DNA of 50,725 nucleotides, from NCBI RefSeq assembly GCF_001263355.1, contig NZ_LGYO01000026.1, positions 26,364 to 77,088 of the forward strand, given 5' to 3'. Source of the DNA: Acetobacterium bakii. GTDB taxonomy: Bacteria; Bacillota; Clostridia; Eubacteriales; Eubacteriaceae. The notes beneath the pieces were generated by a model. The model saw nothing but the letters and a program-made list of their open reading frames with translations, did not search any database and was not told the origin of the DNA. Position 1 is the first letter of the stretch, and every line of letters begins with the position of its first letter. The translations under genes were made by a program, and so were the position numbers. Below are positions 37,237 through 46,514 of the stretch, piece by piece.

Positions 37237-39903
37237 TTGGAAATACATGAAAGTTTTTTATTGTCACCAATGGAAATCGAAGAGACCTTAAAAGTGAACC
37301 CATTAACAGGATTGAATTCAAGTGAAGTTGAAGAGCGAAGTAAAATCCATGGAAAAAATAAAATGGATGAAGGGGAAAGACGATCTTTTGGGATTATGTT
37401 TGTCTCCCAGTTTAAAGATTTTTTAATTCTGGTGCTGATCGCTGCGGCAATTATTTCTGGTTTGCTGGGAGAAATAAGCGATACGATTCTAATTTTGATC
37501 ATCGTCCTTATCAATGCTCTTATTGGTGCCGTCCAGGAAAAAAAAGCCGAAGATTCCATGGAAGCATTAAAAAAACTGACCATTCCAGAGGCCAAGGTTT
37601 TACGAAACGGTCAGCGAGAAATCATAAAATCAGAGGACCTGGTTCCCGGGGATATTGTTTTTCTGGACGCCGGAGATTTTATTCCGGCAGACGGACGCTT
37701 AATTGAGGAAGCGTCATTAAAAATTACGGAATCGTCCTTAACCGGTGAGTCCATGCCGGTGCATAAATCAGTCGCTGATATAAAAGATCCGGAGACGGCT
37801 CTGGGCGATCGGAAAAACTCAGTGTATATGAGCAGTATGGTAAACTATGGCCGGGGAAAGTACGTGGTGACAGCTACCGGCATGAAATCAGAAATTGGCA
37901 AGATTGCAGGGATGATTCAAGGAACCGAAACAATACAAACGCCACTTCAGAAGCGATTAGATGAACTTGGCAAGGTTTTGGCCATTGGGGCGATTGTTGC
38001 CTGTATTGCCGTTTTCGTAATTGGACTTTTTCGGGGAGGCGATCCCTATTTGTTGTTTCTGACAGCTGTGAGTCTTGCCGTTGCAGCTATCCCCGAAGGA
38101 TTACCAGCGGTTGTTACCGTGGTTTTGGCGATTGGGGTTCAAAAGCTGGTGGCGAAAAATGCGATTATTCGAAAACTTCCAGCGGTTGAAACCCTGGGGT
38201 GTGCATCGGTGATCTGTTCAGACAAAACCGGCACCTTAACGCAAAACAAAATGACCATCAAAAAGGTCTATGCTAACGGCGAGGTTATGGATGTTTCAGA
38301 GCTAAAAGAAAAGACCCTGAGTGGACCAGAAAAAATGGTGGCGCAAATTGGACTCCTGTGTAATGATGCTTCCATTGTGACCGGTAAGGATAGCATTCAG
38401 GAAATGGGTGATCCAACCGAGGTAGCGATGGTTGCCTTTGGGGGTTTGCTGGATTATGATAAAATAACCGAGGAAAAGAAATTCCCAAGGATTGCGGAGT
38501 TGCCCTTTGATTCCAGCCGTAAGCTCATGACCACCGTGCATAAAATAGATGAATGCTGGTACAGCTTCACCAAGGGCGCACCGGATGTTATGATCGAACG
38601 AGCGGGATATTTTTTCACCGACAATGAGATCGTTCCAATGAACGACATGCTTACTGAGAAAATTCATTCCAGCAACAACGCACTTTCCAATGATTCCTAT
38701 CGGGTTATTGCTTATTCCTATAAGAAGTATGATATCGAACCGGAGATTTCATTTGAGGAGTTGGAACATGACTTCATTTTCTGTGGGATGACAGGTATGA
38801 TTGATCCACCCAGAGAAGAAGTGAAGGAATCCATTCGGATTTGTAAAAAAGCGGGCATTAAAACAGTCATGATCACCGGTGATCACAAGAACACTGCGGT
38901 TGCCATTGCAAAGCAATTGGATATTTTCGAGGAAAACAGTATCGCATTAACAGGCGTTGAGTTGGCGAGACTAACGGATAAAGAATTGCAGCATCAAATT
39001 GAAGCCATTAAAGTTTATGCCAGGGTTGCTCCTGAACATAAGGTGCGAATTGTCGAGGCTTGGCAGAAGAAAGGCCAGGTTGTTGCCATGACAGGGGATG
39101 GTGTCAATGATGCACCGGCTCTAAAAAAAGCAGATATTGGCTGCGCCATGGGCATCACCGGGACCGATGTCTCAAAGGAAGCCGCAGAAATGATTTTAAC
39201 GGATGACAACTTTGCAACCATTGTTTCAGCGGTGGAAGAAGGCCGTGGCATTTATGCCAATATTAAAAAATCCATCCACTTTCTTTTATCCTGTAACATT
39301 GCTGAGGTGTTAATTCTCTTTATTGCAACTATGGTAGGTTTAATCCAACCTTTATTGCCCATTCAAATTTTATGGATTAATCTTGTTACCGACAGTTTGC
39401 CTGCCCTTGCCCTGGGGGTTGAAAAAAATGATCCCAATATTATGAATGAAAGACCACGGAGCCCAAAGGAAAGCGTTTTTGCTCATGGTTTGGGAAGACG
39501 TATTATTTTTCATGGAATTATTCTGGCGATGATAACATTGACGGTTTTCCAAATTGGTTTAGTTAATTACAGTGTTGATGTTGCAAGAACTATGTGTTTT
39601 GCAGTATTGGCATTTTCCCAGCTGACCCATGCTATCAATGTTCGGTCTGAAAAAAAATCCTTGTTTTCAGCACAGCTGTTCACCAATCGATATTTGTGGG
39701 GGGCCTTGGCAATATCATCGGCACTTCAATTGTCAGTACTGCTAATCCCTATATTGCAACCAATTTTTCATGTTGTTGGGATGGATGCCGTACAGTGGTT
39801 TGTGGTTATAATCGGATCATTAATGCCGTTGGTGGTGGTAGAATTGACAAAACAGGCAGGACCAATGCTGAGAAAAAAACTAAACATAAAAACAACACAA
39901 TAA
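37237..39903 (+). CDS. Calcium-transporting P-type ATPase (SERCA-like, P2A)
   Basis: This membrane pump uses ATP to expel a cation, most likely Ca2+. The 888 residues show the P2-type layout: an N-terminal cation-ATPase domain, the actuator loop with TGES (169), membrane helix 4 with PEGLPA, the phosphorylated aspartate D329 in DKTGTLTQ, the nucleotide domain with KGAPD, the hinge GDGVNDAPALKKADIG near 621, and a C-terminal bundle of helices. PEGLP and NLVTDSLPALALG favour Ca2+ over Na+/K+. The TTG start follows GGAGG by 7 nt. Confidence 0.92.
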   Translation: MEIHESFLLSPMEIEETLKVNPLTGLNSSEVEERSKIHGKNKMDEGERRSFGIMFVSQFKDFLILVLIAAAIISGLLGEISDTILILIIVLINALIGAVQEKKAEDSMEALKKLTIPEAKVLRNGQREIIKSEDLVPGDIVFLDAGDFIPADGRLIEEASLKITESSLTGESMPVHKSVADIKDPETALGDRKNSVYMSSMVNYGRGKYVVTATGMKSEIGKIAGMIQGTETIQTPLQKRLDELGKVLAIGAIVACIAVFVIGLFRGGDPYLLFLTAVSLAVAAIPEGLPAVVTVVLAIGVQKLVAKNAIIRKLPAVETLGCASVICSDKTGTLTQNKMTIKKVYANGEVMDVSELKEKTLSGPEKMVAQIGLLCNDASIVTGKDSIQEMGDPTEVAMVAFGGLLDYDKITEEKKFPRIAELPFDSSRKLMTTVHKIDECWYSFTKGAPDVMIERAGYFFTDNEIVPMNDMLTEKIHSSNNALSNDSYRVIAYSYKKYDIEPEISFEELEHDFIFCGMTGMIDPPREEVKESIRICKKAGIKTVMITGDHKNTAVAIAKQLDIFEENSIALTGVELARLTDKELQHQIEAIKVYARVAPEHKVRIVEAWQKKGQVVAMTGDGVNDAPALKKADIGCAMGITGTDVSKEAAEMILTDDNFATIVSAVEEGRGIYANIKKSIHFLLSCNIAEVLILFIATMVGLIQPLLPIQILWINLVTDSLPALALGVEKNDPNIMNERPRSPKESVFAHGLGRRIIFHGIILAMITLTVFQIGLVNYSVDVARTMCFAVLAFSQLTHAINVRSEKKSLFSAQLFTNRYLWGALAISSALQLSVLLIPILQPIFHVVGMDAVQWFVVIIGSLMPLVVVELTKQAGPMLRKKLNIKTTQ

Positions 39904-39920
39904 AAAAGGAATGTTGAAAA

Positions 39921-40017
39921 AAGCACCTGGGCTGAATTGATCACTGCAATCCTGGATTGTTCACCGAGGTGGTGTCCAATAAGGAAATAGCAATTGATAA
40001 CCAGCAGACAGGTGCTT
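39921..40017 (-). ncRNA. Structured region between convergent genes (possible terminator or small RNA)
   Basis: AAGCACCTG (39921-39929) and CAGGTGCTT (40009-40017) enclose a 79-nt loop with further hairpins, including CAATCC/GGATTG and CACC/GGTG. On the minus strand the last arm runs straight into TTTTTT, so RNA from the DUF4364 gene side would end here. The loop is far too long for a simple terminator; a small structured RNA is possible. Confidence 0.35.
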
Positions 40018-40039
40018 CATTAAAGCTTTTTATAGCCTT

Positions 40040-40579
40040 TTATATTTTTTTATTGGGCTGGGTAAGGACTTCGAGTACCGAAGCATAAAGCTCCTGGGTA
40101 TTTTCTTTCCAACGGTCGCAAATATCAAGAGCAAGTTTTACAGTTGGCGCATTGAGGCTAATTTCCATGAGTATCACGTTATTCTCATGGAGCTTTAACT
40201 GGACCAGATAATCTGAAGCACCTTTTTCCTGATAGTTCGCAGTAACTTTAACCTCCTTAAATATTTTTTCTCGGTTTTCCTGGAGATAAAGATTAATCAT
40301 ATCCATAATATAACCTGGTATTTTATTCTTGAAGACTTTAAGGATTTCTTTGCCCATGGGTGTTATGGTAAGGGCTGACTTTCCATCAAAATCTAAAATT
40401 GACAAAAATTCATCTTTTATGAGATCATCAATATATAACTGAATATCAAAATAACTAATTTGCAAATTTTCAATGACAATCAGTGCGATTTGCTCACGGG
40501 TGAGTGAGGTTTTGATTTTTTTTAAAACATATAATATAATGAGTTTGTTTTCAGCCTGTTGCTCAGAGTTAAAGAGCAT
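40040..40579 (-). CDS. DUF4364 family protein
   Basis: The 179 residues match the clostridial DUF4364 family: an N-terminal winged-helix-like segment beginning ENKLIILYVLKKI (about 10-85, with LTITPMGKEIL in the wing region) and a C-terminal alpha/beta part. Such proteins are thought to be small DNA-binding regulators, but no target is known to me. I chose the ATG at 40579 because GGTGG lies upstream on the minus strand and family members begin there. It is the only core-type gene on the minus strand and converges on the ATPase. Confidence 0.8.
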   Translation of the reverse strand: MLFNSEQQAENKLIILYVLKKIKTSLTREQIALIVIENLQISYFDIQLYIDDLIKDEFLSILDFDGKSALTITPMGKEILKVFKNKIPGYIMDMINLYLQENREKIFKEVKVTANYQEKGASDYLVQLKLHENNVILMEISLNAPTVKLALDICDRWKENTQELYASVLEVLTQPNKKI

Positions 40580-40664
40580 TCGTACCACCACCTTTGATTA
40601 TTATAAATATTGTAACATATTCCAAGGTTTATGTGGTTATTTCTATAGAAAAAAGAGGAAAAAA

Positions 40665-41363
40665 ATGCAAAAAGAAGAAGATCAGCAGCTCTTTGAGAAA
40701 TCGATCAGATTCCTTGGGAAATCCCTGGGCGCCACTGAACTGAGTTTTTCGAACATTGAAGTATTAACCGCAGAAAAAAGAATGGGTTATTCACGGTGCA
40801 TCACGATTTTTATACGACTATCCCAGGGTGTTTTAGATCAAATTAAATATGAACCCACCCAAACATATTTTAGTCATTACCGGACTGTAAATCGTCTTAT
40901 TGATGATATTACACTGCGTCTCAGTTTATTTTTGGAAGATCGGGGATACCCCTCCCTAGCCATTCCCGCTTCTCAGTCCGTCGCGGACCCCAATGATGCA
41001 TTCACCGGCGCTTTTCAACATAAAACCGGTGCTGTATTATCCGGTGAAGGGTGGATTGGCCGAAGTGCCTTGTTTATTCACCGGAACTATGGCCCTCGTG
41101 TGCGACTGGGGACGGTCCTTACCAATGCTCCATTAACTGTTGGCGTACCGACAACCAGAAGCGAATGCGGCACCTGTCGGGCCTGTGTGACGGCTTGTCC
41201 GGCCATGGCCATTGAAGGCCAGCTTTGGGAATTGGGACTGCCAAGAAATGCGCTTTATGATGCCTATAGCTGCAGCCAGCATATGAAGGATGCTTATAAG
41301 CATATTGGCCGCGGGGCTGTTTGCGGCCTTTGTATGGTAGCCTGTCCGGTGGGGAAGGAATAA
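40665..41363 (+). CDS. Short QueG-like double [4Fe-4S] protein
   Basis: The 232 residues resemble the C-terminal half of epoxyqueuosine reductase (QueG): GEGWIGRSALFIHRNYGPRVRLGTVLT, then a 2[4Fe-4S] ferredoxin region with CGTCRACVTACP and CGLCMVACP. It is clearly shorter than QueG (over 300 residues), so tRNA modification is doubtful; clostridial homologues of this length are usually annotated only as epoxyqueuosine reductase-like. The ATG at 40665 follows AGAGGA; the frame is open for another 64 codons upstream, across the DUF4364 gene start, but those are unlikely to be coding. Confidence 0.82.
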   Translation: MQKEEDQQLFEKSIRFLGKSLGATELSFSNIEVLTAEKRMGYSRCITIFIRLSQGVLDQIKYEPTQTYFSHYRTVNRLIDDITLRLSLFLEDRGYPSLAIPASQSVADPNDAFTGAFQHKTGAVLSGEGWIGRSALFIHRNYGPRVRLGTVLTNAPLTVGVPTTRSECGTCRACVTACPAMAIEGQLWELGLPRNALYDAYSCSQHMKDAYKHIGRGAVCGLCMVACPVGKE

Positions 41364-41391
41364 AAAATAGAGATATTCATCATGTATTTCG

Positions 41392-41418
41392 AAAAAAAAC
41401 TTAAATAGGTTTTTTTTT
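41392..41418 (+). terminator. Possible terminator after the QueG-like gene
   Basis: Eight A plus C (41392-41400) can pair with G plus T run (41409-41417) around TTAAATAG. It is nearly all A-T, so strength is doubtful. Confidence 0.35.
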
Positions 41419-41432
41419 ATGGTAAAATACTA

Positions 41433-41438
41433 TATAAT
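41433..41438 (+). promoter_or_regulatory. -10 element before the DUF512 gene
   Basis: TATAAT stands about 70 bp before the chosen start; the -35 position is only a T run. It also argues against the ATG at 41441, which would lie at the transcription start. Confidence 0.4.
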
Positions 41439-41506
41439 AGATGTGGAGATCTGCCGGCTTGTTTTGCGGGCAGTTTTTAAATTGTAAAGAAACAAGTGAG
41501 ATAGCA

Positions 41507-42838
41507 TTGAAAAAATTTATTATTGAGGGTGTGCTTGAAAACAGCATACTGGATGAAATGGAAATTGAGGCAGGGGACAAGCTGCTAACCATAAATAAAA
41601 CCCAGATTATGGATGTCCTGGATTATCGCTATTTAATTGCAGATGAAACATTAATGGTAGAAATTGAAAAACCGGACGGAGAAATCTGGGAGCTTGAAAT
41701 CGAAAAAGATTTTGAGGAGGATCTGGGTGTTCTTTTCACAGAAGAGATGATTGGAACAAAAACCTGTAAAAACAATTGTATCTTTTGTTTTATTGATCAA
41801 TTGCCAAAAGGCATGCGTGAAAGTCTCTATGTGAAAGATGATGATGAGCGTCTTTCTTTTCTCACCGGAAATTACATCACCATGACCAATCTGACAAAGG
41901 CTGAATTGGATCGGATAATCCGGTATCGGATTATGCCCATGAACCTATCCATTCATACCACAAACCCGGAATTGCGTTGTAAAATGCTGAATAATCGCTT
42001 TGCCGGGGATGTGATGTCATATCTTGACGCTTTTAAGGCAAATGGGATTCAAATGAACGGACAAATCGTACTGGTACCGGGATATAATGATGATTTGGAA
42101 TTAATTAAAACATTAGCGGATTTAAAGGCCTATTATCCTACCCTTCAATCCGTTTCAGTGGTTCCGGTGGGAATTTCCAGACATCGACAAGGACTCCTTG
42201 AAATCAAAGGGTTTGACCAGGCTGGAGCCCAAAGAACAATCGATATTATTAATAAGATTCACACTGAGATGGAAGAAAAATTCGGAGATGGGTTTGTGTA
42301 TCCCAGTGATGAATTTTTTCTTAAAGCCGGTGTATCAATTCCGGGACCAACCTATTATAATGGGTTCCCCCAGATTGAAAATGGGGTAGGAATGCTATCG
42401 GATTTTGAAGAATCATTTAACGAAGGACTGGAGAGCTGGCTCCATAAAGGGTTAGACAAAAAGTTTTTTCCTAAAGTCGGCATTGTCACCGGAACCGCTG
42501 CTTACGATTATCTGCGGGAGCTCATAAAAAAAATGAAAAAGAAAATTCCGGAAATCGATGTTGAAATTTATGCTTTAACGAATGATTTTTTTGGTGAAGC
42601 CATTACCGTATCAGGATTGATGACCGGTCAGGATATCATTGAGCAGTTAAAACCGGGATTGGAAGCAAATCCAAGGGATATTTTGCTTATTCCTGAAAAT
42701 GCGCTAAGAAGCGGTACAAATATATTACTGGATGATTGGACACTGGAAACTCTGGGACAAGCACTTGATATCAAGGCTGTTGGGGTACCGGTAAATGGCG
42801 AAAGCCTGATTCTAAGAATAATAAGTGAGGAAGAATAA
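41507..42838 (+). CDS. DUF512 putative radical-SAM-like Fe-S protein
   Basis: The 443 residues combine an N-terminal PDZ-like segment (about 1-65, with the GDKLLTINKTQI turn), a Cys motif CKNNCIFCFIDQLP (C87, C91, C94; CX3CX2C as in radical-SAM enzymes) and a C-terminal DUF512 region. The reaction is unknown. The TTG at 41507, 6 nt after AAGTGAG, gives the family N-terminus; an ATG at 41441 has no ribosome binding site. It ends 2 bp before der, a pairing conserved in Clostridia that hints at a ribosome- or envelope-linked role. Confidence 0.85.
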   Translation: MKKFIIEGVLENSILDEMEIEAGDKLLTINKTQIMDVLDYRYLIADETLMVEIEKPDGEIWELEIEKDFEEDLGVLFTEEMIGTKTCKNNCIFCFIDQLPKGMRESLYVKDDDERLSFLTGNYITMTNLTKAELDRIIRYRIMPMNLSIHTTNPELRCKMLNNRFAGDVMSYLDAFKANGIQMNGQIVLVPGYNDDLELIKTLADLKAYYPTLQSVSVVPVGISRHRQGLLEIKGFDQAGAQRTIDIINKIHTEMEEKFGDGFVYPSDEFFLKAGVSIPGPTYYNGFPQIENGVGMLSDFEESFNEGLESWLHKGLDKKFFPKVGIVTGTAAYDYLRELIKKMKKKIPEIDVEIYALTNDFFGEAITVSGLMTGQDIIEQLKPGLEANPRDILLIPENALRSGTNILLDDWTLETLGQALDIKAVGVPVNGESLILRIISEEE

Positions 42839-42840
42839 TT

Positions 42841-44163
42841 ATGGCAAAGCCAATTGTTGCAGTGGTAGGACGCCCAAATGTTGGAAAGTCCACTCTGTTT
42901 AATAGATTAGTAGGAGAACGAATTGCAATTGTAGAAGATACCCCAGGGGTTACCCGGGACCGCATCATTGCCGATGCTGAATGGCTGAATCACCATTTTA
43001 CACTCATTGATACAGGAGGGATTGAGCCACACGCCAAGGATGATATCCTTCTGCAGATGCGGATCCAGGCCGAGATCGCCATCGATATGGCGGATCTTAT
43101 TATTTTAATGGTTGATGGACGTGAGGGGATCACCGGAACAGATTTAGAAGTTGCCAACATGATTCGTAAACATGATAAAGATGTTCTGCTGGCCGTTAAT
43201 AAGGTAGACAGTAAAACTCTGGAAAACAACATTTTTGAATTTTATAATCTGGGATTGGGCGAACCGCTTGCCATATCCGCTGAACAGGGTCTTGGACTCG
43301 GGGATTTTCTTGATGAAGTCATCGATCATATTAAGCGTCATTATAATGATGAGGAAGAAGAAGATGATCGATTAAGAGTTGCTGTAATTGGAAAACCAAA
43401 CGTTGGAAAATCAACCCTGATTAATAAGGTTTTAGGCGAAGATCGTCTGATTGTCAGCAATATTCCCGGAACAACCCGGGATGCGGTTGATACCAATGTG
43501 CGTTATGATGGGGAAGATTACGTTTTAATTGACACCGCCGGACTAAGGCGAAAAAAGAAAATATATGAAGATATTGAACGATACAGTATCGTTCGTGCCA
43601 TTGCCGCAGTGGAGCGAAGTCAGGTGGTTTTAATCCTCATTGATGGTTCCGAAGGAATCACCGAGCAGGATGCAAAAATTGCCGGAATTGCTCATAATCG
43701 AGCAAAACCTTCCATTATTGTTGTCAACAAATGGGATGCGGTCGAAAAAGATAATAAAACCATGAAAAAAATGGAAGATGATATTCGCGATATGCTTTCC
43801 TTTATGACCTATGCTCCGATTATCTTCATTTCAGCTCAGACCGGTCAGCGACTAGGAAAAATATTTCAAACCATTGAGTATGTTAAAGCCCAAAGCGCAA
43901 AACGGATTACCACTGGTAAGCTAAATGAAGCCATGGCCGAGTTTGTCCTTATGAAACAACCGCCATCCAAACATGGTCGACGATTAAGGCTTTATTATTC
44001 GTCTCAGGTTGCTATAAATCCACCAACCTTTGTTGTTTTCGTTAACGATGCAACCCTGGTACATTTTTCATACCAACGTTACCTGGAAAACAAAATCAGA
44101 GAGACTTTTGATTTCTTTGGAACACCGATTCATTTCTTTATCAGAGAACGGACAAACGAATAA
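42841..44163 (+). CDS. der: GTPase Der (EngA), ribosome assembly
   Basis: Der is the tandem-domain GTPase needed for 50S assembly. Its 440 residues hold two G domains, with GRPNVGKS (10-17) and GKPNVGKS (about 184-191), each followed by DTGG/DTAG and NKxD motifs (NKVD, NKWD), and a C-terminal KH-like domain (about 355-440). GAGGAA precedes the ATG. It is the last gene of the conserved backbone; everything after its terminator looks foreign. Confidence 0.97.
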   Translation: MAKPIVAVVGRPNVGKSTLFNRLVGERIAIVEDTPGVTRDRIIADAEWLNHHFTLIDTGGIEPHAKDDILLQMRIQAEIAIDMADLIILMVDGREGITGTDLEVANMIRKHDKDVLLAVNKVDSKTLENNIFEFYNLGLGEPLAISAEQGLGLGDFLDEVIDHIKRHYNDEEEEDDRLRVAVIGKPNVGKSTLINKVLGEDRLIVSNIPGTTRDAVDTNVRYDGEDYVLIDTAGLRRKKKIYEDIERYSIVRAIAAVERSQVVLILIDGSEGITEQDAKIAGIAHNRAKPSIIVVNKWDAVEKDNKTMKKMEDDIRDMLSFMTYAPIIFISAQTGQRLGKIFQTIEYVKAQSAKRITTGKLNEAMAEFVLMKQPPSKHGRRLRLYYSSQVAINPPTFVVFVNDATLVHFSYQRYLENKIRETFDFFGTPIHFFIRERTNE

Positions 44164-44190
44164 AAAAGCAATTATTCATAAATGCGAGAT

Positions 44191-44236
44191 CAAGACTTTT
44201 AGTGCGAAAAAATTGCACTGAAAGTCTTGTTTTTTT
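44191..44236 (+). terminator. Strong terminator after der
   Basis: A 15-bp stem with one G-U, CAAGACTTTTAGTGC (44191-44205) with its partner (44215-44229), closes around nine bases and is followed by seven T. It insulates the core block from the accessory region. Confidence 0.92.
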
Positions 44237-44330
44237 AAAAGTAATTATGTGCTATTATCAGATGTTGACTGCGAATACCAAATCATTTGAAATTAAATTA
44301 ATTTGAGATGGAAAAGCAGGGAGTCAGAAA

Positions 44331-44399
44331 ATGATCAGCTGTGAAAAGCGGTTAAATTTTTTTATTATAAACAGCATAAAAATGAAAAGTGTACTTTGA
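44331..44399 (+). CDS. Possible truncated gene start (22 codons)
   Basis: AGGGAG lies 7 nt before an ATG that opens MISCEKRLNFF and stops after 22 residues, exactly where the first border repeat begins (its TGA is part of TTTGAAG). It may be the start of a gene cut by insertion, or a chance ORF. No product is recognised. Confidence 0.2.
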   Translation: MISCEKRLNFFIINSIKMKSVL

Positions 44400-44566
44400 A
44401 GTATACCTAGTAAATAAATATCATGTAAATACATAGTTTTAAGCCATTCTATTTTCTAAATTACCACTTACACATCAATATATTTTGAAGTGTAAGTGGT
44501 AATTTTAGGTATTTTGAAATATAATCCGTAAATAGTCATAGGTTTGAAGTGTAACTAGTAAATAAA
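44395..44566 (+). repeat. Border repeats: four TTTGAA-GTRTA units plus a reverse copy
   Basis: Related units begin at 44395, 44484, 44513 and 44543 (consensus about TTTGAAGTGTAACTAGTAA), the last three at 29-30 bp steps. A reversed copy lies at 44458-44479. The reversed and second copies form a perfect 16-bp inverted repeat, AAATTACCACTTACAC (44458-44473) with its complement (44490-44505). The arrangement resembles the multiple transposase-binding sites at an insertion-sequence end (perhaps IS21-like) or iterons; the family is a guess. Confidence 0.55.
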
Positions 44567-44736
44567 AATGGTAAATAATCCTAGAATATATCTTCTGAAA
44601 ATACTATTTTTCGAATGATGTTATTTATTCAATATAAAATGATTTTATATCTTCTATTCAATTTTTCCAAATCAATATCAATTTGATAGTTATTACTTTC
44701 TTTTCTCAACACTAGGGTCACTCAAAATGTAAATTT
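44567..44736. other. AT-rich gene-free stretch, left part of the island
   Basis: Together with the repeats and the short ORF this completes a gap of about 570 bp between der and the first island gene. I see no further gene, and no clear terminator for the minus-strand operon. Confidence 0.5.
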
Positions 44737-46473
44737 TTACTCGAATTTAATCAGATCAAAACAATTAGGACAAATTCCCAGTTCACCATCGTCTTCTTGC
44801 TCGAAATAGCAGCTACAGCGTTCACAAATACGAATTTCATTTTGAGTACCACAACTTAAACATTTTCCAAAAGGTGCATAGTTCTCATCGATACATATAT
44901 AATCATTGCCGCATTCACAGCAAGGTATATCTGCGATAGGGTTATTCCCACCATCTTTGATTATAAAATACATATCAGCGTCAACTTTTTCTGGTAAACT
45001 TTCATAATGTTCGTTTACATAGGCGATAATAGAATCACGCAATTCATCAGTGTCAGAAATTTCATCATAACATTCAGGCATATAGTATCCTAATTCAGTA
45101 TCAAATACTGCTTCACCATTTGTGTAATATAAATTTTCAACTATTGTATGTTCTCCATCAGATAAGGATATTTTCACTTGACTAGATGATCCTGGTGAAT
45201 CATCAATATTCAAGCCAAAATATATTCTTGCGATTGTTCCAGTTATTTTGTATTCTATATCAAATAATTGCCCTTCATTCGAATCTGAGTCAATGTCTTG
45301 GTAATCTGAGATATTCAGATCGGAACGGAAACGCAAATCTTCAATGATATGAGTGTGTAAATCTGAAAGCATGTCATTAAATAAATTTAATATTTCATCA
45401 AAATCGCGAATTTTAATATTTGCCTCCGACTCAATAATTTCTTTATATGTAGACTTTCTTTCTTCTTCCTCTTGTAGTAAGAATTCGCGTTCAAGGCTAT
45501 CTATCTGTTCTTTTGATCTAATCATTATACTTAGGAAGCTAAGCGCTTTATTTAGCGCTATATCCACAACTTCAATAGATAGAAGGATACTGTTATATGC
45601 AATTCTATCGATCAATTTATTATGAACTACATGATTTCTATTTAGTTCAAAAATATGAGCTTCTTTTAAAAATTCCTCTGGCAAGTATTGTGAAAATTGC
45701 TCTTTCCATAAGTCAGTAACAATTGTTGTCTGTTTATCCAAAAGCTTTTCCATTAGTACGTTATTAGTTGGTTTTTTTCCAACTAACATGTCATTTATTT
45801 CTGTATCAAACCTAGGATTCCATTTTTTTAATTGCATCTGTAAAATGTCTAGTAAATCTCCTACATCAATTGACAATAATCGTTCGTCTATATTATTAAA
45901 ACCCGGTACTACTGTTTTATATCCAACAGCTCGTGCTCTATGTTTGGCTTTAATCACAATAGGGACAAACAGATCCCACCATTTAGCCCCATACTCTTTG
46001 TTCATTACCTCACTGATAAATTGTCTCATCATATTTTCTGTTCTATAAATATTAGGATAGAGTGCAACTGAGAGTGCCTCTGAATCTTTATCATATAACC
46101 AAATCAGTTTTTCCCAATCATGCTTGATTATCATTTTAATTTTTAGTTTTAGTTGTTCAAGATAATTGTTTTCAGGTTTAATAATATAATCATCAGAAGA
46201 AATTTGAATTTCCAATTGTTTTGAAGTAGAATATGTTCCAAACTCATAGATTATCTGAAATATAGCATTACGATAAATATATTCAAATAAAAATATTCCA
46301 TCATCCAAAGGGGTAATAGCACTGTTTATCATAAAATTAGCATTAGTTTGATTTGATGGATACTCGGTGGTAAAACCAGATAATGCCAAAATAGTACTTA
46401 TGTTTGATATATACTGGAATTGATCAATTGATTCAATTTTGCAATCTACTGCAAAGAATTTAACTAATAACAC
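44737..46473 (-). CDS. HEPN-motif protein with two C-terminal zinc ribbons
   Basis: I do not recognise the full-length family. The 578-residue protein has a helical central region (about 145-330) containing R279-N-H-V-V-H284 followed by N, the Rx4H active-site pattern of HEPN ribonucleases in toxins and abortive-infection proteins. A Glu-rich coiled segment (about 325-355) follows. The C-terminus has two zinc ribbons: C518/C519-C521 with C538-C541, and C550-C553 with C568-C571. No membrane helix is seen. The GTG start follows AGGAGGT closely. It lies 41 bp after the kinase gene on the same strand, so both are probably one operon. RNase function is inference. Confidence 0.75.
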   Translation of the reverse strand: MLLVKFFAVDCKIESIDQFQYISNISTILALSGFTTEYPSNQTNANFMINSAITPLDDGIFLFEYIYRNAIFQIIYEFGTYSTSKQLEIQISSDDYIIKPENNYLEQLKLKIKMIIKHDWEKLIWLYDKDSEALSVALYPNIYRTENMMRQFISEVMNKEYGAKWWDLFVPIVIKAKHRARAVGYKTVVPGFNNIDERLLSIDVGDLLDILQMQLKKWNPRFDTEINDMLVGKKPTNNVLMEKLLDKQTTIVTDLWKEQFSQYLPEEFLKEAHIFELNRNHVVHNKLIDRIAYNSILLSIEVVDIALNKALSFLSIMIRSKEQIDSLEREFLLQEEEERKSTYKEIIESEANIKIRDFDEILNLFNDMLSDLHTHIIEDLRFRSDLNISDYQDIDSDSNEGQLFDIEYKITGTIARIYFGLNIDDSPGSSSQVKISLSDGEHTIVENLYYTNGEAVFDTELGYYMPECYDEISDTDELRDSIIAYVNEHYESLPEKVDADMYFIIKDGGNNPIADIPCCECGNDYICIDENYAPFGKCLSCGTQNEIRICERCSCYFEQEDDGELGICPNCFDLIKFE

Positions 46474-46514
46474 TTTTACCTCCTGAAGTAAAAATAGGAA
46501 ATTTGAGTACGATA

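Noticed and set aside
40473-40664. Longer N-terminus for the QueG-like protein
   Set aside because: It overlaps the DUF4364 gene on the other strand and its promoter region, while a well-spaced AGAGGA supports the ATG at 40665.
41441-41506. ATG at 41441 as start of the DUF512 gene
   Set aside because: It is only a few bases from a TATAAT box and lacks a ribosome binding site; the TTG at 41507 fits family and spacing.
44395-44566. CRISPR array
   Set aside because: Units are diverged and partly inverted, spacers are too short and irregular, and no cas gene is nearby.
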